Positions 25,323 through 33,707 are shown, counted from the stretch's first letter. The stretch is DNA of 46,890 nucleotides from Actinomycetes bacterium (GCA_021787365.1 JAJYMB010000013.1:1-46890); one strand, 5' to 3'. Notes: generated by a model from the sequence alone, not told the origin. Program-made: numbers and translations.

Positions 25323-27386
25323 ATGATGCACGTTGGCATGGGCAATGCCGGCTGGGGCTTCATGCGCTCGCTCCGCCAGGACCGCAACGTGACCAAGCAC
25401 AAGCTGCCCAAGGGGACGCTGAAGCGGGTGCTCGGGTTCGCGCGGCCCTTCGCCGGCTTGCTGTCGCTGTTCCTCGTCCTGATCGTGATCGACGCCGTTG
25501 CCGGCAACCTCAACCCTCTCATCGCCCGGGCGATGATCAACCGCCTCACAAACGGCCTCGCCGGGCACGGGAGGGCCGGGGTGGAGTCGGCCGTCATCTG
25601 GCTGGCGGTGGCGATGGGCGCGCTGGCCGTTTTCGACAGCGGGCTCGGCCTTTGGGAGCGCTGGCTCTCTTCCCGGGTCGGCGAGGGGCTCATATTCGAC
25701 ATGCGCAACAAGGTTTTCAACCACGTCCAGCGCATGCCGATCGCCTTTTTCACCCGCACCCAGACCGGTGCCTTGATATCGCGGCTCAACAACGACGTGC
25801 TGGGCGCCCAAGAGGCTTTTACCAACACCTTCAACTCGGTGATCGGCAACGCCATCAGCGTGGCCGTGACGCTCGTGGCCATGGCGGTCCTCTCCTGGAA
25901 GCTCACCGTGCTGGCGCTGTTGATGCTGCCGGTGTTCATATTCCCGGCGCGCTGGGTGGGCCGGCGGCTGGCCGCCATAACCCGGGAGGCCTACGGGTTG
26001 AACGCCGAGATGAACACGATGATGAGCGAGCGCTTCAACGTCGCCGGCGCCCTCCTCGTGAAGATATTCGGCAAGCCGAGCTACGAGGCTGAGTCTTTCA
26101 GGGCGAGGACGGGGCGGGTGCGCGACATCGGTGTGACGACGGCGATGTACGGGCGCATCTTCTTTACGGGCCTCATGCTCACCGCCTCCCTCGCCACCGC
26201 GCTCCTCTACGGTTTTGGTGGCGTCATGGTGGTCCACCGCGAGCTATCCCTTGGGACGCTGGTCGCGATGACCCTCTACCTGACCCGTCTCTACGGCCCG
26301 CTCACTTCGCTGTCCAACGTGCAAGTCGACGTGATGACGGCGCTGGTTTCGTTCGACCGGGTGTTCGAGGTCCTCGACCTTCGCCCGATGATCGACGACA
26401 AGCCCGGTGCCGTAGACCTCGAGCGGGGGCCAGCCGAAGTGCGCTTCGAGCACGTCGATTTCCGCTACCCCCTGCCAGAAGAGGTGTCGCTCGCTTCGCT
26501 CGAGTCGGTGGCAGTCCAGGAGCGCCCGAGCGGCCAGCAGGTGCTGTTCGACGTCGACTTCGTGGCCGAGCCTGGCCAGCTCGTGGCGCTGGTGGGGCCC
26601 TCGGGTGCCGGCAAGACGACGATCAGCCACCTGGCCGCGCGCCTTTACGACGTGACGCAAGGCGCCGTGCGCATAAACGGCATGGACGTGCGTGACGTGA
26701 CGCTCGCCTCGTTGCACTCGGTGGTCGGGGTAGTCACCCAGGAGTCTCACCTTTTCCACGACACGATAAGGACAAACCTTCTCTATGCCCGCCAGGGGGC
26801 CACCGAGGCGGAGCTGTGGGGCGCGCTCCGGGACGCCCAGATCTACGACCTCGTGAGCTCTCTACCCGATGGCCTCGACACCCTGGTGGGCGACCGCGGC
26901 TACCGGCTCTCGGGCGGCGAGAAGCAGCGCATCGCGATCGCCCGGCTGCTCTTGAAAGCCCCTGACGTGGTCGTGCTCGACGAGGCCACGGCGCACCTCG
27001 ACTCGGAATCGGAGCTCGCGGTCCAGCAGGCGTTCAAGAAGGTTTTAGCGGGGCGGACCTCGATAGTGATCGCGCACAGGCTCTCAACGGTGCGCGACGC
27101 CGACCAGATCCTGGTCATCGACGGGGGCCGGATTGTCGAGCGGGGCCGGCACGCCGACTTGCTGGCGACGGGAGGGCTGTACGCCGACCTGTACCACACT
27201 CAGTTCGCAGACCAGGAGGCAGACCAGGAGAAGGTGCCGGCGCCGGAGCGAGACATTTGGGCTATCGGTGAGGAGGCGGTTATCGGTGAGGAGGCGGTTA
27301 TCGGTGAGGAGGCGGTTATCGGTGACGGGGCGGCGCTCGGCGACGGGACGGTTGCCTACCCGGGCTCTACGACCATCTCGGGCTGA
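25323..27386 (+). CDS. ABC exporter, fused membrane and ATPase domains
   Basis: 687 residues. Six-helix type I exporter membrane domain (about residues 40-330; [22 protein letters not shown] is the coupling region), then an ATPase: Walker [10 protein letters not shown] near 424, Q-loop TQESHLF, signature [15 protein letters not shown] near 528, Walker [17 protein letters not shown]-loop [14 protein letters not shown]. It resembles MsbA/multidrug half-transporters that work as homodimers; the substrate is unknown. After the domain the tail carries three exact six-residue repeats (GEEAVI) and ends GSTTISG. ATG 25323 or ATG 25326 may start it; the ribosome site is weak. The 3' end overlaps ppgK by 31 bp. 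Confidence 0.9.
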   Translation: MMHVGMGNAGWGFMRSLRQDRNVTKHKLPKGTLKRVLGFARPFAGLLSLFLVLIVIDAVAGNLNPLIARAMINRLTNGLAGHGRAGVESAVIWLAVAMGALAVFDSGLGLWERWLSSRVGEGLIFDMRNKVFNHVQRMPIAFFTRTQTGALISRLNNDVLGAQEAFTNTFNSVIGNAISVAVTLVAMAVLSWKLTVLALLMLPVFIFPARWVGRRLAAITREAYGLNAEMNTMMSERFNVAGALLVKIFGKPSYEAESFRARTGRVRDIGVTTAMYGRIFFTGLMLTASLATALLYGFGGVMVVHRELSLGTLVAMTLYLTRLYGPLTSLSNVQVDVMTALVSFDRVFEVLDLRPMIDDKPGAVDLERGPAEVRFEHVDFRYPLPEEVSLASLESVAVQERPSGQQVLFDVDFVAEPGQLVALVGPSGAGKTTISHLAARLYDVTQGAVRINGMDVRDVTLASLHSVVGVVTQESHLFHDTIRTNLLYARQGATEAELWGALRDAQIYDLVSSLPDGLDTLVGDRGYRLSGGEKQRIAIARLLLKAPDVVVLDEATAHLDSESELAVQQAFKKVLAGRTSIVIAHRLSTVRDADQILVIDGGRIVERGRHADLLATGGLYADLYHTQFADQEADQEKVPAPERDIWAIGEEAVIGEEAVIGEEAVIGDGAALGDGTVAYPGSTTISG
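27267..27320 (+). repeat. 3 x 18-bp in-frame repeat at the ABC exporter C-terminus
   Basis: GGTGAGGAGGCGGTTATC occurs three times without mismatch, with partial copies on both sides, encoding (GEEAVI)3. Confidence 0.9.
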
Positions 27387-28144
27387 GCGGCCTCGGGGCC
27401 GGGCTGGCGGAGCGATGCGAGGTAGGCGGCACCTATTATCCCGGCCTCGTTTTGGAAACGGGCGGGCACGATATCGGTGCCGAGCTCGAGCAGGGGCAGG
27501 AACTTCTCGGCCCGCCGGCTGACGCCTCCTCCCACCACGAAGAGCTCGGGCCGCAGGTAGAACTCGAGGGCAGAGAAGTAATGCTGGAGACGTTTGGCCC
27601 ACTTTTCCCACGAGAGGTGGTCGCGCTCGCGGGCGGCCGCCGAAGCCCTGGTCTCGTAGTCGACGCCCTCGAGCTCGATGTGGCCGAGCTCGCTGTTGGG
27701 AACGAGCACTCCGTCGTAAATGAGGGCGGTGCCGATCCCGGTGCCGAGCGTCACCACTATCACGAGGCCGCGCCGGCTATGTGCGGCACCCCAGGTCGAC
27801 TCGGCGACCCCGGCGGCATCGGCGTCGTTGACGGCCGTCACCGGCAGCCGCGTCGAGGCTCCGAGGACCTTTTCTATGTCGGTGCCGATCCAGGTTTTGT
27901 CGACATTGGCTGCTGTGCGCGCCACCCCGGCTTGGACCACAGCGGGGAAAGTGCAGCCGACGGCAGCCTGCCATGCGAAGTGGGACACGACCTCCGCCAC
28001 GGCGGCGGCGACGGCTGCAGGCGTGGACGGCTGGGGGGTGAGGACCTTGAACCGCTCGGTCGCGAGCACGCCGTTGTCCAGGTCGACAACCGCGCCCTTT
28101 ATCCCCGAACCTCCTATGTCGATGCCAAGCCCGACCGACCCCAC
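27356..28144 (-). CDS. ppgK: polyphosphate glucokinase (ROK family)
   Basis: Phosphorylates glucose using inorganic polyphosphate (and usually ATP). 262 residues, family length. [19 protein letters not shown] is the N-terminal phosphate motif. Further motifs are [24 protein letters not shown] with the catalytic Asp, [25 protein letters not shown] and [18 protein letters not shown]. It lies next to GH1 beta-glucosidase, giving a cytoplasmic route from beta-glucosides to glucose-6-phosphate. GTG 28144 is 6 nt after TAAGCT on the minus strand (leaderless layout). Confidence 0.93.
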   Translation of the reverse strand: MGSVGLGIDIGGSGIKGAVVDLDNGVLATERFKVLTPQPSTPAAVAAAVAEVVSHFAWQAAVGCTFPAVVQAGVARTAANVDKTWIGTDIEKVLGASTRLPVTAVNDADAAGVAESTWGAAHSRRGLVIVVTLGTGIGTALIYDGVLVPNSELGHIELEGVDYETRASAAARERDHLSWEKWAKRLQHYFSALEFYLRPELFVVGGGVSRRAEKFLPLLELGTDIVPARFQNEAGIIGAAYLASLRQPGPEAAQPEMVVEPG

Positions 28145-28150
28145 GGCCTG

Positions 28151-28156
28151 AGCTTA
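28151..28156 (-). promoter_or_regulatory. -10 element TAAGCT, 6 nt before ppgK GTG
   Basis: Minus strand TAAGCT-CAGGCC-GTG. It pairs with the divergent msrB promoter 16 bp away. Confidence 0.5.
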
Positions 28157-28171
28157 ATGCCGGGCAGCCGG

Positions 28172-28177
28172 TAGGGT
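28172..28177 (+). promoter_or_regulatory. -10 element TAGGGT, 6 nt before msrB GTG
   Basis: TAGGGT-AGCCGT-GTG; no ribosome site, leaderless layout. Confidence 0.5.
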
Positions 28178-28183
28178 AGCCGT

Positions 28184-28624
28184 GTGAGCGTCGAGGCCGG
28201 AGCCGGTACCCAGGGCGACGGGGGCGGCGTCACCGCCATGACCGAGGAGCAATGGCGCCGGCGCCTCGAGCCCGAGCGCTTCGAGGTCCTCCGCCGGGCA
28301 GGGACCGAGCCGCCCTGGTCGGGGGAGTACGTCCACAACCACGCCGACGGTACCTACCGGTGCGCCGGCTGCGGGGCGGTGCTCTTCGACAGCAAGACGA
28401 AGTTCGACTCGGGGTCCGGCTGGCCGAGCTTCTATGAGCCGGCGGTTTCCGCGGCGGTCGAGTTGCGGCCCGACAGGAGCCACGGCATGGTGCGGACCGA
28501 GGTAGTGTGCCGCGCTTGTGGTGGCCACCTCGGCCACGTCTTCGACGACGGGCCGGCCCCGACGGGGCAGCGTTACTGCATAAATTCCCTCGCGCTCGAC
28601 TTCCAGCCGGCGCCGGCGACGTAA
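28184..28624 (+). CDS. msrB: peptide-methionine (R)-S-oxide reductase MsrB
   Basis: Reduces methionine-R-sulfoxide in proteins. 146 residues. The body has [15 protein letters not shown] and [18 protein letters not shown], two Cys pairs that form the structural Zn site. [11 protein letters not shown] follows, and RYCINSLAL holds the catalytic Cys. Cytosolic form, no signal peptide. The start is GTG 28184 by promoter spacing; ATG 28238 would remove a Gly-rich leader of 18 residues and is also possible. Confidence 0.93.
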   Translation: MSVEAGAGTQGDGGGVTAMTEEQWRRRLEPERFEVLRRAGTEPPWSGEYVHNHADGTYRCAGCGAVLFDSKTKFDSGSGWPSFYEPAVSAAVELRPDRSHGMVRTEVVCRACGGHLGHVFDDGPAPTGQRYCINSLALDFQPAPAT

Positions 28625-28678
28625 GCCTCAGGGCTACGGCCGTGGAACGCTGGTCGGGACTTGGTATCGTTCAGGGTA

Positions 28679-29068
28679 TTAGCCGGCTGAGCGTTGGCGG
28701 TCCGGCGCGATGCGAAGTAGCACACGTTCGCTGGTGATGGCAGCAGCATCGTAGGGCTGGCCGGTGTACTTGTAAGCGAGCTTGTCGATGTGCTGGCGCG
28801 CCTCATCACCCCCAACGGTCTCGACTACCCGCCCGCGCACCTCGGCGTAGTGGTAAGGGTTGGAGGAGTCGATGACGGTGACGGTCACCCTGGGGTCGCG
28901 GGAGACGTTCTTGAACTTCTGCCTGTGCACTTCGGTGTTGATAAGCAAGTGGTCACCGTCGGCGTCGACCCACATGACATGGGTCATGGGCTGCCCGCCG
29001 GGAAGAAGGGTAGTAAAAGCGGCAAAGTTCTTGCCCTCGGCGAGGGACTTTACTTTTTGGTCGAGCAT
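28679..29068 (-). CDS. PPOX-class split-barrel flavoprotein (F420/FMN)
   Basis: 129 residues. FAAFTTLLPGGQPMTHVMWVDADGDHLLINTEVHRQKFKN is the N-terminal part of the split barrel of the pyridoxamine-phosphate-oxidase-like class. DPRVTVTVIDSSNPYHYAEVRGRV follows. Actinobacterial members often use F420; the cofactor cannot be proved here. ATG 29068 is 7 nt after TAGCGT on the minus strand, so the in-frame start at 29107 is rejected. Confidence 0.85.
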   Translation of the reverse strand: MLDQKVKSLAEGKNFAAFTTLLPGGQPMTHVMWVDADGDHLLINTEVHRQKFKNVSRDPRVTVTVIDSSNPYHYAEVRGRVVETVGGDEARQHIDKLAYKYTGQPYDAAAITSERVLLRIAPDRQRSAG

Positions 29069-29075
29069 ACGCGCG

Positions 29076-29081
29076 ACGCTA
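29076..29081 (-). promoter_or_regulatory. -10 element TAGCGT, 7 nt before PPOX ATG
   Basis: Minus strand TAGCGT-CGCGCGT-ATG, the same box as before dut. Confidence 0.55.
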
Positions 29082-29164
29082 GCGCGCCACCGCCAAGAGC
29101 CGGTCATCCCTTGTACGCCGACGGTGGCGCACGGCGCGGGCCCGGCCCGGTCCTCGTGCTGTAG

Positions 29165-29476
29165 CTATTCTGACTGCGCTATGGCTCGCTCGGCCGCGTT
29201 GCGCTCGGCCCAGAGGCGCCGCCGACGCTTCCAAAAGGCGGTCTTCCAGACCTTGAAGCCTCCTCGCCGGCCCGGGGCGGGCCCCTCGGGCGGTCGGGGC
29301 GACGGCTTGCGCCCGACGTCATGGGGGACCAAGGGCAAAACCGTGTCGTCGAGGGCTTGGGTGTCGAGCGAGGCGACGTGCAGGTGGCTTCGCACCGCGT
29401 GACGGGCCGCCCGGCTGCTCTGGCGCCTGCGGCCCTGCGCGTCGACAAGGAACGGATCATCCACCACTCGGGTCAT
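29165..29476 (-). CDS. basic hypothetical protein
   Basis: 103 residues, no family recognised. It begins MTRVVDDPFLVDAQGRRRQSSRAARHAV and ends in a strongly basic/aromatic helix (FKVWKTAFWKRRRRLWAERNAAERA), which suggests nucleic-acid or membrane contact (inference). The start is ATG 29476, because GGAGGTTGAC precedes it; the frame is open further to 29536. It lies downstream of orn, 25 bp after its stop, same strand. Confidence 0.6.
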   Translation of the reverse strand: MTRVVDDPFLVDAQGRRRQSSRAARHAVRSHLHVASLDTQALDDTVLPLVPHDVGRKPSPRPPEGPAPGRRGGFKVWKTAFWKRRRRLWAERNAAERAIAQSE

Positions 29477-29501
29477 GTCAACCTCCGTTGGCGTCCGGTC
29501 C

Positions 29502-30092
29502 CTACGTAGGGGCGGGTCCTTCCTCCATGGTGCCACGCGTTGGCGCCTTCGGTAAAGGTTTTTCTCTGAAGATGGTGGCCCGCCAGAACTTGAGTTCCTC
29601 GATGCTCTCCCTCACGTCGTCCATGGCGCGGTGAGCACCGGCCTTCTTGGGTGCCTCGGCGTAGGTCTCGGGGTACCAGCGACGGGCGAGCTCCTTCACG
29701 GTCGACACGTCGACGCAACGGTAGTGGAGGTAATTGTCCAGCTCCGGCATATAGGCGACGAGGAAGCGCCTGTCCGTCCCGATGGAGTTGCCGCAGAGGG
29801 GGACCTTGGCCGGGCCAGGGACGTGCTGCCTCAGGAACTCGAGCGTCTCGGCCGCTGCCTCCTCCACCGTCAGGGTCGAGGCAGCGATGGCGTCGAGGAG
29901 CCCGCTCCGCGCGTGCATCTGCTTCACCACGTCGTCCATGGCTGCCAGCGCTTCGGGCGAGGCGCCGATCACCAGGTCGGGCCCTTCGGCGACCACCTCG
30001 AGCTCGTCGTCGGTCACGAGCGTGGCGATCTCGACGATCCGGTCGCGGGTTGGATCGAGGCCCGTCATCTCGAGGTCCATCCAAACCAGCAC
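29502..30092 (-). CDS. orn: oligoribonuclease
   Basis: Degrades 2-5 nt RNAs (including pGpG from c-di-GMP) to mononucleotides. 196 residues, DEDDh fold: VWMDLEMTGLDPTRDRIVEIA (first Asp, Glu), PLCGNSIGTDRRFL, LHYRCVDVSTVKELARRWYPE, and KKAGAHRAMDDVRESIEELKFWR with the His/Asp. GTG 30092 is 7 nt after TAGAGT on the minus strand. Its presence next to a diguanylate cyclase elsewhere in the window is compatible with c-di-GMP turnover. Confidence 0.95.
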   Translation of the reverse strand: MLVWMDLEMTGLDPTRDRIVEIATLVTDDELEVVAEGPDLVIGASPEALAAMDDVVKQMHARSGLLDAIAASTLTVEEAAAETLEFLRQHVPGPAKVPLCGNSIGTDRRFLVAYMPELDNYLHYRCVDVSTVKELARRWYPETYAEAPKKAGAHRAMDDVRESIEELKFWRATIFREKPLPKAPTRGTMEEGPAPT

Positions 30093-30099
30093 CCAGGGG

Positions 30100-30105
30100 A
30101 CTCTA
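30100..30105 (-). promoter_or_regulatory. -10 element TAGAGT, 7 nt before orn GTG
   Basis: Minus strand TAGAGT-CCCCTGG-GTG. Confidence 0.55.
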
Positions 30106-30386
30106 CCTGACCTGCCCTTGCGGGCTCGACCACCGCCACCACAACGAGGTGCACCCGGTCACGGGTGCGCACGAAGGCATTGCCGGCATGGCAACCAGGT
30201 GAACGTCCCTAGCGCCAGCGCTCAAGGGTGGTCCCAGGCGCCCCCGCTCTCGACCGCTCTAGGCCGACGTCGCCTCGACCTCGGCGCCCGCCCTTGACCG
30301 GGGCCCGCCCCTGACCGGCCCGCCCGTGCGTCGCCACCCGCACGCAGGGCACGCGGCCTGGGGGGAGGTGCCTGCGCCGGGTCGCC

Positions 30387-30392
30387 TAGCGT
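30387..30392 (+). promoter_or_regulatory. -10 element TAGCGT, 7 nt before dut GTG
   Basis: TAGCGT-ATTGGCT-GTG. Confidence 0.5.
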
Positions 30393-30399
30393 ATTGGCT

Positions 30400-30882
30400 G
30401 TGCCCGAGCCCGAAGTGGTCTACGACTTGATGGCCGGCAGGAACAGGGTGAGGGTGGAGCTCCTCAGGTTGGACCCTGACCTGCCTCTTCCCGCCTACGC
30501 ACGCACGGGGGACGCCGGCGCCGACCTGGTCGCCCGCACGGACGTGACCATCGACCCCGCCGGCGGCAGGGCGCTCGTGCCGACCGGTGTGGCAGTCGCC
30601 ATCCCGGAAGGGTACGCAGGCTTTGTCCAGCCCCGGAGCGGTTTGGCGCTCCGCCACGGCGTCACCGTCTTGAACGCCCCGGGCCTCATCGACTCGGGCT
30701 ACCGCGACGAGCTCAAGGTGCTGCTCGTGAACACCGACCCGGGCAAGCCCTACGAAGTCCACCGCGGCGACCGCGTCGCGCAGCTCGTTGTGCAGGAAGT
30801 GGTGCACGCCGAGTTCGTCGCAGTGGCCGAGCTACCCGGCTCCGAGCGCGGCAACGGGGGCTTCGGCCACAGCGGCCGTTAG
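30400..30882 (+). CDS. dut: dUTP diphosphatase
   Basis: Hydrolyses dUTP to dUMP, keeping uracil out of DNA. 160 residues, trimeric type with all five motifs: DAGADL, PRSGLALRHGV, NAPGLIDSGYRDE, GDRVAQLVVQ and the C-terminal GNGGFGHSG. The start is GTG 30400 by promoter spacing; TTG 30394 is in frame just before. mutM begins 10 nt after the stop, a logical base-quality operon. Confidence 0.93.
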   Translation: MPEPEVVYDLMAGRNRVRVELLRLDPDLPLPAYARTGDAGADLVARTDVTIDPAGGRALVPTGVAVAIPEGYAGFVQPRSGLALRHGVTVLNAPGLIDSGYRDELKVLLVNTDPGKPYEVHRGDRVAQLVVQEVVHAEFVAVAELPGSERGNGGFGHSGR

Positions 30883-30892
30883 GGGGCGGGCG

Positions 30893-31753
30893 GTGCCGGA
30901 GCTGCCCGAAGTCGAAGCGCTGGCCCGGTTCGTCACCGAGCGTGCCGCGGGCACCGTGGTTGAACGAGCCGAGCTCGCCTCGCTGGCCGCGCTGAAGACC
31001 TACGACCCGCCGCTCGGTGCCCTCGTGGGGCGGACGCTCGCAGGAGCGAGCCGGCGGGGAAAGTACCTCTGCTTGGACACCGGAGGCCTCTGGCTGGTGG
31101 CACACCTCGCCCGGGCCGGGTGGCTCCACTGGCGCGACCCCGTCCCGCCAGCCAGGGCGCGCCCGGGCAAGGGCCCCCTGGCGCTTCGCGTGGGGCTGTC
31201 TAGCGGGGCCGGGTTCGACCTCACCGAGCAGGGTACGGAGAAAAGACTTGCGCTGTGGCTGGTGGGTGACCCCTCCTCGGTCGAAGGAGTCGCTCGGCTC
31301 GGCCCGGATCCACTCGACGCCGGTTTCGACCAGGCGGCCCTGCAGGCCGTGCTAGCCGGCGCCCCGGGCCAGCTGAAGACCGCCCTCGCTGACCAGTCGG
31401 TCATCGCCGGCGTCGGCAACGCCTACTCCGACGAGATCCTCTGGGCCGCCAAGCTGTCGCCCTTCAAGTCCGCCTCGAAGCTGGACGCGGCCGAGTTGGG
31501 GCGGCTGTACGAGGCGCTGAAGGGTGTGCTCGGGGCAGCGGTCGAGCGCAGCCTCGGGCAGGCGGCCAAGGAACTAAAGGATGCCAAACGAGCCGGCCTC
31601 GCTGTCCACGGCCGCTCCGGTCAGCCCTGCCCCGAGTGCGGCAGCCCGGTGAGGGAGGTGTACCTGTCCAACCGCAGCTTCCAGTACTGCCCGACCTGCC
31701 AGACCGGCGGCAAGGTGCTTGCCGACCGTAGGCTGTCCAGGTTGCTGAAGTGA
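30893..31753 (+). CDS. mutM: formamidopyrimidine-DNA glycosylase
   Basis: Removes 8-oxoguanine and formamidopyrimidines. 286 residues. The N-terminal catalytic Pro and Glu follow the initiator (VPELPEVEALARF). Further motifs are GRTLAGASRRGKYL with the catalytic Lys, HLARAGWLHW, the H2TH region LADQSVIAGVGNAYSDEIL, and the zinc finger HGRSGQPCPECG ... FQYCPTCQTGGK. GTG 30893 is chosen because Pro2/Glu3 must be N-terminal; the frame is open upstream inside dut. Confidence 0.93.
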   Translation: MPELPEVEALARFVTERAAGTVVERAELASLAALKTYDPPLGALVGRTLAGASRRGKYLCLDTGGLWLVAHLARAGWLHWRDPVPPARARPGKGPLALRVGLSSGAGFDLTEQGTEKRLALWLVGDPSSVEGVARLGPDPLDAGFDQAALQAVLAGAPGQLKTALADQSVIAGVGNAYSDEILWAAKLSPFKSASKLDAAELGRLYEALKGVLGAAVERSLGQAAKELKDAKRAGLAVHGRSGQPCPECGSPVREVYLSNRSFQYCPTCQTGGKVLADRRLSRLLK

Positions 31754-31772
31754 GCTGGCCGAGGTCGCCCGA

Positions 31773-32765
31773 GTGAGCCGGCGCCCGAGCAGTAGCCCCA
31801 GTAGGCGCGCCCCCGGCAACGGCGGTGAACGCCCCCAAGGGGAGCCCCTCGTCGAAACAGGCGCTCCGCCCAGGGCGGATAACTCCCCAACCGCTGCCGA
31901 GGGGCCGGCACCTGGAGAGGGGCCGGTACCGTCAGAGGTCGTTCACCGGGGCATCAAGTGGCGCAGGCCCGAGCCGGGCCGCACCTACTGGTACAACGAG
32001 GGCTACCGGAGCTGGGTGCTCTGGTCGCCCGGTCAAGACGCGCCCCCCTTGCCGCCCGGCTGGGAGCCGCCGGCGGCCGGTCCCACAGTTCCCGTAGGAG
32101 GCCCCCCGCCTTCTCGCACTAGTGCCGGGACCCCTGAGCGTCCCGCCCGAGGCCGCCCGGCGCCCGCCACCCGCGCCGTGTCCCGTGAAGGCTCTGGGGA
32201 CCACCCGAGAGGCGCAGCGACCGCCGGCACGCCGGCTCGTCCCCCCAGCCGGGACCGCCCGAGAGGCGCAGCGACCGCCGGCACGCCGGCTCCTCCCCCC
32301 AGCCGGGACCGCCCGAGAAGCCCAGTGGCCCCTGCCACGCCGGCCCGGTCACCCGAGGTCCGGGAGCGGCCTGGGCTCCTCCGCTATTTGCCCGAAAACG
32401 CCATGGCCCGGCGCCGGCCCATGACCTCGCCCCTCCGGTGGGTCCCCATAGCGATCGCCATGGCGATCGTCGCGATAGCCGTCTACCAGGCCACCCGCCC
32501 GCCAGCTCACGCCACCCGTCAAGACATAGCGACAGCCGAGGCACTGAAGGACAAGTGCCTGGCGCAGCAGGCCGGCGGCTCGGGGAGCTACTCGACCACG
32601 CCTGTCAGCTGCCGGAGCGCCAGCGCGGCCGTGAAGGTCGTCGCCGTCGTCCTTCCCGCCAAACTGGTGTCCTGCCCCCGAGGCACCGAGGTGGCCCGCG
32701 TCGCCAAGCCAGGGGTCGTCGGCGAGCCCTTCGAGTGCCTCGAGCCGCTCCACCGGGGGGGATAG
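31773..32765 (+). CDS. Pro-rich single-pass membrane protein
   Basis: 330 residues, no family recognised. A long cytoplasmic, Pro/Arg/Ser-rich N-terminal part carries a short Trp-rich motif (GIKWRRPEPGRTYWYNEGY ... WVLWSPGQDAPPLPPGW). Then come 18-residue tandem repeats, one membrane helix (about 225-245, WVPIAIAMAIVAIAVYQ), and an outer domain of about 85 residues with four Cys (DKCL, VSCRS, VSCPRG, FECLE), probably two disulfides. The start is GTG 31773, 19 nt after mutM. It may be a cell-envelope protein. Confidence 0.7.
   Translation: MSRRPSSSPSRRAPGNGGERPQGEPLVETGAPPRADNSPTAAEGPAPGEGPVPSEVVHRGIKWRRPEPGRTYWYNEGYRSWVLWSPGQDAPPLPPGWEPPAAGPTVPVGGPPPSRTSAGTPERPARGRPAPATRAVSREGSGDHPRGAATAGTPARPPSRDRPRGAATAGTPAPPPSRDRPRSPVAPATPARSPEVRERPGLLRYLPENAMARRRPMTSPLRWVPIAIAMAIVAIAVYQATRPPAHATRQDIATAEALKDKCLAQQAGGSGSYSTTPVSCRSASAAVKVVAVVLPAKLVSCPRGTEVARVAKPGVVGEPFECLEPLHRGG
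32206..32313 (+). repeat. 2 x 54-bp in-frame tandem repeat
   Basis: Two nearly identical 54-bp units and the start of a third code for an 18-residue Pro/Arg/Thr/Ala-rich period in the membrane protein's cytoplasmic part. Confidence 0.85.
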
Positions 32766-32790
32766 GGCAGGCCGTGCCGGCGAGAAGCGC

Positions 32791-32796
32791 TATTGT
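32791..32796 (+). promoter_or_regulatory. -10 element TATTGT of tRNA-Gly
   Basis: TATTGT ends 11 nt before the tRNA 5' end, the expected place for a short-leader tRNA promoter. Confidence 0.5.
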
Positions 32797-32807
32797 GGAA
32801 TTGGCAC

Positions 32808-32880
32808 GCGGACGTGGCTCAGTTGGTAGAGCATCACCTTGCCAAGGTGAGGGTCGCGGGTTCGAATCCCGTCGTCCGCT
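32808..32880 (+). tRNA. tRNA-Gly(GCC)
   Basis: 73 nt. Acceptor GCGGACG/CGTCCGC, D-stem GCTC/GAGC with loop AGTTGGTA, anticodon stem TCACC/GGTGA with loop TTGCCAA (anticodon GCC), T-arm GCGGG TTCGAAT CCCGT, discriminator T. CCA is not encoded. All stems pair, so the gene is intact although an element is integrated at its 3' half. Confidence 0.97.
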
Positions 32881-32882
32881 CG
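32836..32882 (+). other. attL: tRNA-Gly 3' segment at the left element border
   Basis: The first 33 nt (32836-32868) are identical to 41162-41194. The repeat continues to 47 nt with two differences (C/T at 32869/41195, G/T at 32878/41204). This is the standard signature of integrase-mediated insertion in a tRNA gene. Confidence 0.88.
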
Positions 32883-32941
32883 CAGAAAATAGCAGGTCAG
32901 GGGCGGTAATGCGAGGAGCGGAGCCGGCCCGGAACTCTCGG

Positions 32942-32990
32942 CGTGGAAGCCACGTGGAAGAGCGGGTCCAGTCGTGGAACCTCCGTGGAA
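32942..32990. repeat. four CGTGGAA direct repeats, 11-bp phasing
   Basis: CGTGGAA at 32942, 32953, 32973 and 32984. Each pair is spaced 11 bp, one helical turn. Its place just inside attL suggests integrase arm or Xis sites (inference). Confidence 0.6.
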
Positions 32991-33017
32991 GGAAGTGGCC
33001 GGGTCAGGTCTGAGGTA

Positions 33018-33048
33018 AGGCTCAGCCTTGGCCAGGCTCAGCGTTGGC
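33018..33048. repeat. 15-bp direct repeat next to the excisionase gene
   Basis: AGGCTCAGCCTTGGC (33018-33032) and AGGCTCAGCGTTGGC (33034-33048), one mismatch, 16 bp apart. Possibly a binding site. Confidence 0.55.
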
Positions 33049-33074
33049 GAAGTGAAGGGTTCCCGTGACCTCGC

Positions 33075-33356
33075 CTACCGAACGGCACGTACCCGCCTTG
33101 CCTCGATGAAAGCGTCCAAGTCGGCCTTGGTGAACCTGACCGATCGGCCGACCTTGATGGCAGCAAGCTCTCGTCTGGCCCACAGCTCACGGACGTGCCT
33201 GGCCGTCGTGCACAGGTAGCGTGCTGCGGCTTCGTAGTCGAGCAGGCCGCTGCCAGAGCTGGCGTCGCAGGTGCCCTCGTTTCGCTGCGCGCCGGGAGGC
33301 GTGTCTGTCACCCGAGTCACCCTCGACCTTGCCCCCTGCTCCTTCCTCGGTTGCAT
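33075..33356 (-). CDS. xis: excisionase / AlpA-like helix-turn-helix protein
   Basis: 93 residues. A disordered N-terminus leads to a winged-helix excisionase domain: LLDYEAAARYLCTTARHVRELWARRELAAIKVGRSVRFTK then ADLDAFIEARRV. Xis bends DNA at att sites and sets integrase directionality. Start at ATG 33356, with AAGGGAAACGAG before it; ATG 33377 is an alternative. It is the first gene inside attL and transcribed towards it. Confidence 0.85.
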   Translation of the reverse strand: MQPRKEQGARSRVTRVTDTPPGAQRNEGTCDASSGSGLLDYEAAARYLCTTARHVRELWARRELAAIKVGRSVRFTKADLDAFIEARRVRAVR

Positions 33357-33707
33357 CTCGTTTCCCTTCTCGTCCATGCCCCTGGTACGGGGCGCTCACC
33401 AAGTAGGGGCGGAGGTGGCGATTTTTGCGCTCACCCCCCTGAGCAGCCAGGACGAGTGATCGCGTGGGCGCGTTGAGCCAACGCCGCTCTCAGTCGGGCG
33501 CATGTGCGTAGTCCGCCTCAGCAGCGGGCGCGATGAGACGCTGGGCTGGTTCGGAGAGAAGGGAGTTGGGAAGAGGAGTCCGCTCGGCTGCCGGTCGGTC
33601 CCGGGGCTGAGGACCATCGCCTCCAGCCGTCCGCCGGATTGGGCGGGCATATCGACAACCCGACGGGCGACCCGGCATCCGACCAGGCCCGGATGCTGCT
33701 GGGCGGC
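33357..33707. other. element intergenic region, about 350 bp
   Basis: An 84-codon open frame (33396-33650, minus) has no ribosome site, no family resemblance and a composition expected of a chance frame. I see nothing firm here. Confidence 0.4.

Larger units (their letters stand above)
30093..30399. other. divergent intergenic region orn/dut, 307 bp
   Basis: Only the two divergent -10 boxes are recognised. No hairpin with a T-run, RNA gene or repeat is seen. Confidence 0.5.

Noticed and set aside
33396-33650. 84-residue minus-strand gene inside the element
   Set aside because: No ribosome site, no recognisable family, composition of a chance frame.
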